Origin: an uncultured Granulicatella sp.
Lineage (GTDB): Bacteria; Bacillota; Bacilli; Lactobacillales; Aerococcaceae
Reading direction: 5' to 3'
DNA length: 9,802 nt
Assembly (NCBI GenBank): GCA_938017885.1
Contig: CALIJD010000150.1
Span: 1-9,802, forward strand
Shown one piece after another: positions 5,978-9,802 of the stretch. Below the pieces are notes generated by a model. It was not told the origin of the DNA. It saw only the letters and a list, made by a program, of their open reading frames with translations, and ran no database searches. How positions within the stretch are numbered: position 1 is the stretch's first letter; each line of letters begins with the position of its first letter. Made by a program: the position numbers and the translations under genes.

Positions 5978-6714
5978 TGAGCGAAGCAGTAATTTCCATT
6001 CAAAACTTAAGTAAAACTTTCGGTACTAATGAAGTTCTTAAAGATATTTCTTTTGAAGTAAAACAAGGCGAAGTAGTAACGATTATCGGATCAAGTGGTT
6101 CTGGTAAATCAACACTTTTACGTTGTGTCAACTTACTCGAAAAACCAACTTCAGGAAAAATTTCCTACAATGGCCAAAATATTCTTGAACATGATAAGAG
6201 CATTTACGAATACCGAACGCATGTAGGTATGGTATTCCAACAATTTAACTTATTTAACAACTTAAACGTGTTAGAAAACTGTATCGTTGGACCTATGAAA
6301 GTGTTGAAAAAATCAAAAGAAGAAGCAGAAAAAGTTGCGAAAGAATTCCTTGAAAAAGTAGGAATGTCTGCGTACATTAATGCAAAACCTCGTCAATTAT
6401 CCGGTGGTCAAAAACAACGTGTGGCTATTGCGCGTGCATTGTCGATGCAACCAGATGTATTGCTTTTCGATGAACCAACATCAGCGCTTGACCCAGAAAT
6501 GGTAAATGAAGTGCTAGAAACAATGAAAAGCTTAGCGCACACAGGGCTAACAATGATTGTGGTTACTCACGAAATGGGATTTGCTAAAGAAGTTAGTGAT
6601 CGTGTTGTCTTCATGGATAAAGGGGTTATCGCAGAAGAAGGAACGCCAGAACAAATCTTTGAAAATCCTCAAGTAGACCGTACAAAAGAATTTTTAGGAC
6701 GCGTTCTAAAATAA
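5977..6714 (+). CDS. Amino acid ABC transporter ATP-binding protein (GlnQ/HisP type)
   Basis: Cytoplasmic ATPase that powers the importer. It has 245 residues with every motif of the family: Walker [10 protein letters not shown] (38-46), Q-loop VFQQFNLF (86-93), signature LSGGQKQR (141-148), Walker [15 protein letters not shown] (161-174) and the switch His in VTHEM (His198). Its ATG shares its first A with the permease TAA (TAATG), so the two are translationally coupled. A terminator begins 17 bases after its stop, which ends the operon. Confidence 0.96.
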   Translation: MSEAVISIQNLSKTFGTNEVLKDISFEVKQGEVVTIIGSSGSGKSTLLRCVNLLEKPTSGKISYNGQNILEHDKSIYEYRTHVGMVFQQFNLFNNLNVLENCIVGPMKVLKKSKEEAEKVAKEFLEKVGMSAYINAKPRQLSGGQKQRVAIARALSMQPDVLLFDEPTSALDPEMVNEVLETMKSLAHTGLTMIVVTHEMGFAKEVSDRVVFMDKGVIAEEGTPEQIFENPQVDRTKEFLGRVLK

Positions 6715-6722
6715 GCGAAATA

Positions 6723-6731
6723 TGCTATAAT
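6723..6731 (+). promoter_or_regulatory. Extended -10 promoter for the tsaE cluster
   Basis: TGCTATAAT is a perfect extended -10; no good -35 is visible 17 nt upstream, which extended -10 promoters tolerate. Transcription would start near 6738, inside the left arm of the terminator at 6732. Confidence 0.55.
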
Positions 6732-6763
6732 GAGCTAAGACAGTTTGTCTTGGCTCTTTTTTT
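6732..6763 (+). terminator. Rho-independent terminator of the transporter operon
   Basis: GAGCTAAGACA (6732-6742) pairs with TGTCTTGGCTC (6746-6756), eleven pairs with one wobble and a 3-nt loop, followed by seven T. Confidence 0.92.
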
Positions 6764-6801
6764 ATGCATGACAAACGAATCAAGTTTGAAGGAGTATCAG
6801 C

Positions 6802-7275
6802 ATGTTTGAAAGACATACAACATCACAAGAGGAGACAATGGAACTAGGAAAGCGTCTAGGAGAAAAAGTATTTGCCAATAGTTGTGTGGTCTTAGAAGGC
6901 GATTTAGGCGCTGGAAAGACGACTCTTACAAAAGGAATTGCCCTTGGGTTAGGCATTGACCGTGTCATTAAGAGCCCAACCTATACATTGATTCGCGAAT
7001 ACCGTAAAGGGCGACTTCCGCTATTTCATATGGATATGTATCGTATTGAAGAAAGTGGCGGCGCCAGTGAAGTAGGCCTCGAAGAGTATTTTTATGCAGG
7101 TGGTGTGTGTGTCGTTGAATGGGCGCAGTATATCGAAGATGAACTTCCTTCGACATTCTTAAAGGTTCAAATCGACCGTGTAGAAGACGACGAGTCCAAA
7201 CGTGTGATTCGCTTAGTCCCACATGGAAAAGAGTACGAAGAATTTATTCAAACATTGGAGGCCAGTAATGAGTAA
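6802..7275 (+). CDS. tsaE: tRNA threonylcarbamoyladenosine (t6A) biosynthesis ATPase TsaE
   Basis: TsaE is the P-loop ATPase that works with TsaB and TsaD to place the t6A modification at position 37 of ANN-decoding tRNAs. It has 157 residues, the usual size. Visible motifs are Walker A GDLGAGKTT (33-41), SPTYTLIREY (58-67), HMDMYR (76-81) and the C-terminal VVEWA (104-108). ATG 6802 has AAGGAG at 6789-6794. It is the first gene of a new transcript and its 3' end overlaps the next gene by eight bases. tsaB and tsaD are not in the window. Confidence 0.95.
   Translation: MFERHTTSQEETMELGKRLGEKVFANSCVVLEGDLGAGKTTLTKGIALGLGIDRVIKSPTYTLIREYRKGRLPLFHMDMYRIEESGGASEVGLEEYFYAGGVCVVEWAQYIEDELPSTFLKVQIDRVEDDESKRVIRLVPHGKEYEEFIQTLEASNE
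7257..7261 (+). promoter_or_regulatory. Ribosome binding site that sets the acetyltransferase start
   Basis: GGAGG lies six bases before ATG 7268, inside the end of tsaE. This supports 7268 over an in-frame ATG at 7223, which would extend 53 bases into tsaE. Confidence 0.75.
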
Positions 7276-7792
7276 AGAACGAGAAATTACATTTGCGCTT
7301 CCGGTTAAAGACGATGCTAAAGCGCTACTAGATTATAGTAAAAAAGTAGGGAGTGAAACAGATTTTCTCTCTTTTGGAGCTGAAGGATTGAGATATTCTG
7401 TCGCTCAAGAAGAACTATTTATCGAATCGCTCTATGAAAACGAAAATCAATATATGTTACTCGCAAAAGATGGAGACGAGATTATTGCGGTCGGTTCTAT
7501 TGCTGGTAGCTTACATCCTAAATTTTCACACCGAGGAGAGTTAGGAATCAGTGTTTTGAAATCATATTGGGGCCAAGGAATTGCGACCGTGATGATGGAA
7601 GAAATGCTGGATTGGGTGAGGGATTATTCAACTCTTTCTCGTGTTGAACTTGAGGTTGTTGCTATCAATAAAAAAGCCCGTCACCTCTATGAAAAGTGTG
7701 GATTTGAAGAAGAAGGTCGACTTAAGAACGGTGTAAAAATCGGTGACGGATATGAAGATATTATCTTGATGGCGAAGATGATTGAACGATAA
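7268..7792 (+). CDS. GNAT-family N-acetyltransferase
   Basis: Acetyl-CoA-dependent acetyltransferase; the substrate is unknown. From ATG 7268 it has 174 residues. Motif A is visible as LGISVLKSYWGQGIATVMM, with the Q-G-I-A-T turn that binds the CoA pyrophosphate, followed by motif B-like ARHLYEKCGFEEEGRL, as in RimJ/RimL-like and aminoglycoside-type GNATs. It follows tsaE with an 8-bp overlap (ATGAGTAA). In many bacteria rimI lies close to the tsa genes, but the length and the extended N-terminal part differ from the usual RimI of about 150 residues, so I do not call it RimI. Confidence 0.88.
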   Translation: MSKEREITFALPVKDDAKALLDYSKKVGSETDFLSFGAEGLRYSVAQEELFIESLYENENQYMLLAKDGDEIIAVGSIAGSLHPKFSHRGELGISVLKSYWGQGIATVMMEEMLDWVRDYSTLSRVELEVVAINKKARHLYEKCGFEEEGRLKNGVKIGDGYEDIILMAKMIER

Positions 7793-7807
7793 TGATGAGG
7801 TGAAAGA

Positions 7808-8506
7808 ATGAAATTTGGAATTATTGCGGCAATGGAAGAAGAAAAACGTCTGCTCGAAGAAGAGATGACGATTGAAAAGAGAACAACCATTGCCAACTGG
7901 GAATTTATTGAAGGCACACTTGTAGGGCAGTCAATTGTACTTGTCCAATCTGGAATTGGAAAAGTGATGTCAGCTCTTGCTGCAGGAATTTTAATCGATC
8001 GTTTCGGAGTTGACTTGGTGATGAATACGGGTTCTGCCGGTGGGTTTGGCTCTTCTCTTGAAATCGGGGATATCGTCATTGGAACGGAACTGGCATACTG
8101 CGATGCTGACGTAACAGCCTTTAATTACGTTTACGGGCAAATGCCGGGCATGCCAGCGCGTTTTGCAATGAATCAAGACTTTTTACCATCACTTGAACAA
8201 GCGATTGCTAAGGTGGATTTAAAGAACCATACAGGCCTTATCGTTTCTTCTGACAGCTTTATCCATACTCGTGAGCAACGAACACATATTTTAAAGCATT
8301 TCCCAGATGTGATGGCGTCTGAAATGGAAGGAGCAGCAATCGCACAAGCGTGTCACGCATTTGGAGTTCCATTTATTGTGATTCGTGCGATTTCAGATAT
8401 TCCAGAGCGTGGGACCTCTGCTGTTGATTTTGATACTTTTATTGTTCAAGCAGGGAAACGTTCTGCTCAAATGGTTCATCAATTACTACAAGAATGGGAA
8501 GGATAA
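7808..8506 (+). CDS. mtnN: 5'-methylthioadenosine/S-adenosylhomocysteine nucleosidase
   Basis: Hydrolyses MTA and SAH (and 5'-deoxyadenosine) to adenine plus the ribosyl product, recycling by-products of SAM use; in many Firmicutes it feeds LuxS and autoinducer-2. It has 232 residues, normal for the family. It begins MKFGIIAAMEEE with Glu12, has NTGSAGG, SEMEGAAIA with Glu174 and AISD with Asp197. These three residues fall at the same numbers as the catalytic residues of the Escherichia coli enzyme. It starts 15 bases after the acetyltransferase gene, with GAGGTGA upstream of its ATG, in the same apparent transcript. Confidence 0.96.
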   Translation: MKFGIIAAMEEEKRLLEEEMTIEKRTTIANWEFIEGTLVGQSIVLVQSGIGKVMSALAAGILIDRFGVDLVMNTGSAGGFGSSLEIGDIVIGTELAYCDADVTAFNYVYGQMPGMPARFAMNQDFLPSLEQAIAKVDLKNHTGLIVSSDSFIHTREQRTHILKHFPDVMASEMEGAAIAQACHAFGVPFIVIRAISDIPERGTSAVDFDTFIVQAGKRSAQMVHQLLQEWEG

Positions 8507-8509
8507 AGA

Positions 8510-9451
8510 ATGTTAAATATTGGGATTGTTGGTGTTGGAGCGATTAGTCAAAAAGCTTACTTACCTGTGATGCGTTCGATTGGGAATGTTAAATGGTATA
8601 TGTGTACTCGAAATCAAGAAGTGTTGAATCGAGAATCTAAATTGTTAGGGAGATGTATTCCTTGTAATACGATTGAGGAATTATTGCAATTTCCTTTAGA
8701 TGGAGTCTTTATTCATGTGTCTACAAACGCTCATTTTGAGGTGGCAAAACAATTTTTAGAAAAAGGAATTCCTGTTTATATCGATAAACCAGTAGCTCCT
8801 AGTTATGAAAAAACGATGGAATTATATCAACTAGCAAAAAAACACGATACCTTCATCATGGCTGGATTTAATAGACGTTTTGCTCCTAAAGTAGAAGTCT
8901 TAAAGAGTGTAGAAGATAAGAAGAGAATTATTACAGAAAAGAACTGTACGGTTGTTTCTCAAGATACAAGAACTAGAGTCTTTGATGTTTTTATTCATCC
9001 TTTAGATACAGCACTTTACTTAATGGACTCACTTCCAACGAATGGTACTTATTTCTATAAGAAAAAGGACGGAGTATTAGAACAATGTACTGTCTACCTA
9101 GAAAATGAAAATGAAACAGCTTTGGTTCAATTCAATGAAACTTCTGGAGCTAACTTAGAAAGAATCGAAGTGCAAAGTCCTAGTGGAACTTATTCCATTC
9201 GAAACTTAACGGATTTAGTAATTACTCAAGGTCAAGATGATGTTCTGGATGGATTTACGAGTTGGGATTCTACTTTGTACAAACGTGGATTTGAGACGAT
9301 TATTCATAGCTTTATTATCGCGGTTCAGACAAAATCAGAAAACCCAGTTTCAGCAAACAGTAGCTTGTTAAGCCACTTGATTTGCGAAAGAATCGTTACG
9401 GCAAAAGCTCCTCAAGGTTTCCTAACATTTGACGTAAACTCATTAGAATAG
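8510..9451 (+). CDS. Gfo/Idh/MocA-family NAD(P)-dependent oxidoreductase
   Basis: Family members oxidise or reduce sugars, inositols and related compounds; the substrate here is unknown. It has 313 residues. The N-terminal Rossmann motif is GIVGVGAIS (5-13). The typical E/D-K-P appears as IDKPVAP (91-97), followed by AGFNRRFAP (118-126) and a C-terminal-domain D.FIHPLDTALYL motif like the usual D-I-G-x-H-x-x-D. It lies three bases after mtnN, with its ribosome binding site GGAAGGA inside the end of mtnN, so it is probably translated from the same mRNA. Codon use looks like the neighbours, with no sign of recent transfer. Confidence 0.9.
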   Translation: MLNIGIVGVGAISQKAYLPVMRSIGNVKWYMCTRNQEVLNRESKLLGRCIPCNTIEELLQFPLDGVFIHVSTNAHFEVAKQFLEKGIPVYIDKPVAPSYEKTMELYQLAKKHDTFIMAGFNRRFAPKVEVLKSVEDKKRIITEKNCTVVSQDTRTRVFDVFIHPLDTALYLMDSLPTNGTYFYKKKDGVLEQCTVYLENENETALVQFNETSGANLERIEVQSPSGTYSIRNLTDLVITQGQDDVLDGFTSWDSTLYKRGFETIIHSFIIAVQTKSENPVSANSSLLSHLICERIVTAKAPQGFLTFDVNSLE

Positions 9452-9485
9452 TAGTATTAAAAGGATTACGATTAAGGAGAATAGT

Positions 9486-9802
9486 ATGGACTATACATTA
9501 TTTTCAAAAGAGTTTCCAACTGTAAAAGTTTTTTATAATGAACCTCTAAAAAAATATACATTTACTAAGACTGGTGGGAACGCAGCAATTCTTATTTTTC
9601 CAAAAGATAAACAAGAAGCAAGCGAGGTAACACATTGGTTACGTGAGCAAAATATTCCGACGACAATTTTAGGAAATGCTTCTAATGTTATCATTAAAGA
9701 TGGCGGAATTTCTGGTGCTGTAATTATGTTGAATGATATGTCTCACTTAAAAGTAGACGGCACAAAGATTGTTGCTGAAGGCGGAGTAGCCTTAATTGAC
9801 GT
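9486..9802 (+). CDS. murB: UDP-N-acetylenolpyruvoylglucosamine reductase MurB, N-terminal part (3' end outside window)
   Basis: MurB uses FAD and NADPH to reduce UDP-GlcNAc-enolpyruvate to UDP-MurNAc, an early cytosolic step of peptidoglycan synthesis. The first 105 codons are visible. They include the family opening NEPLKKYTFTKTGGNA and the FAD-binding LGNASNVIIKDGGISGAVI. ATG 9486 has AAGGAGA at 9474-9480. It follows the oxidoreductase gene by 34 bp with no terminator, so it is probably the next gene of the same transcript. Confidence 0.94.
   Translation, partial: MDYTLFSKEFPTVKVFYNEPLKKYTFTKTGGNAAILIFPKDKQEASEVTHWLREQNIPTTILGNASNVIIKDGGISGAVIMLNDMSHLKVDGTKIVAEGGVALID

Noticed and set aside
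7223..7267. Longer start for the GNAT acetyltransferase
   Set aside because: It would overlap tsaE by 53 bases with no clear ribosome binding site; GGAGG and the ATGAGTAA overlap support 7268.
7687..8079. Minus-strand reading frame of 130 codons across the GNAT/mtnN junction
   Set aside because: It is antisense to two well-supported genes, low in complexity (Ser/Pro/Ile-rich) and has no recognisable motif.

Overview
The window reads as a low-GC Gram-positive chromosome of the order Lactobacillales (lactic acid bacteria and relatives). The reasons are the A+T-rich coding sequence with strong AAGGAG-type ribosome binding sites, Rho-independent terminators, a phosphoketolase gene, an L-box (lysine) riboswitch and a polar amino acid ABC transporter with a lipoprotein binding subunit. 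I cannot fix the genus from sequence alone. All genes lie on the + strand.

Layout. Positions 1-159 hold the end of a methionine sulfoxide reductase B gene, followed by a terminator. Positions 160-547 contain terminator, promoter and leader structure for a phosphoketolase gene (xfp, 548-2917). That gene is full length but interrupted by one in-frame TAA at codon 281. Right after its stop lies a gene-free stretch of about 770 bp (2918-3689). It holds two related copies of a palindromic, transposase-less MITE-like element (2927-3210 intact with terminal inverted repeats; 3243-3464 left-truncated), a further hairpin, and a promoter. The left end of the first element supplies the only visible terminator of xfp.

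A lysine riboswitch with unusually short P2 and P3 arms (3690-3836) and its terminator (3870-3902) precede an ABC transporter operon: lipoprotein binding protein (3950-4774), permease (5198-5977) and ATPase (5977-6714). The riboswitch makes lysine, or a related basic amino acid, the likely substrate. Between binding protein and permease sits a 340-bp head-to-tail array of four structured repeat units (4773-5112). Units 1 and 2 show compensatory base changes, so the fold and not just the sequence seems to be kept. It probably affects how much permease/ATPase is made relative to the binding protein.

A hairpin terminator (6732-6763) closes the transporter operon and is overlapped by an extended -10 promoter for the next gene cluster: tsaE (tRNA t6A synthesis), a GNAT acetyltransferase, an MTA/SAH nucleosidase, a Gfo/Idh/MocA-family oxidoreductase and the start of murB, which runs off the window. 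Tight spacing suggests one housekeeping transcript.

Most worth a second look: the array inside the transporter operon, the compact riboswitch, the palindromic element pair, the nonsense codon in xfp, and the promoter nested in a terminator. Nothing here is a clearly new protein system; the novelty is in non-coding structure.
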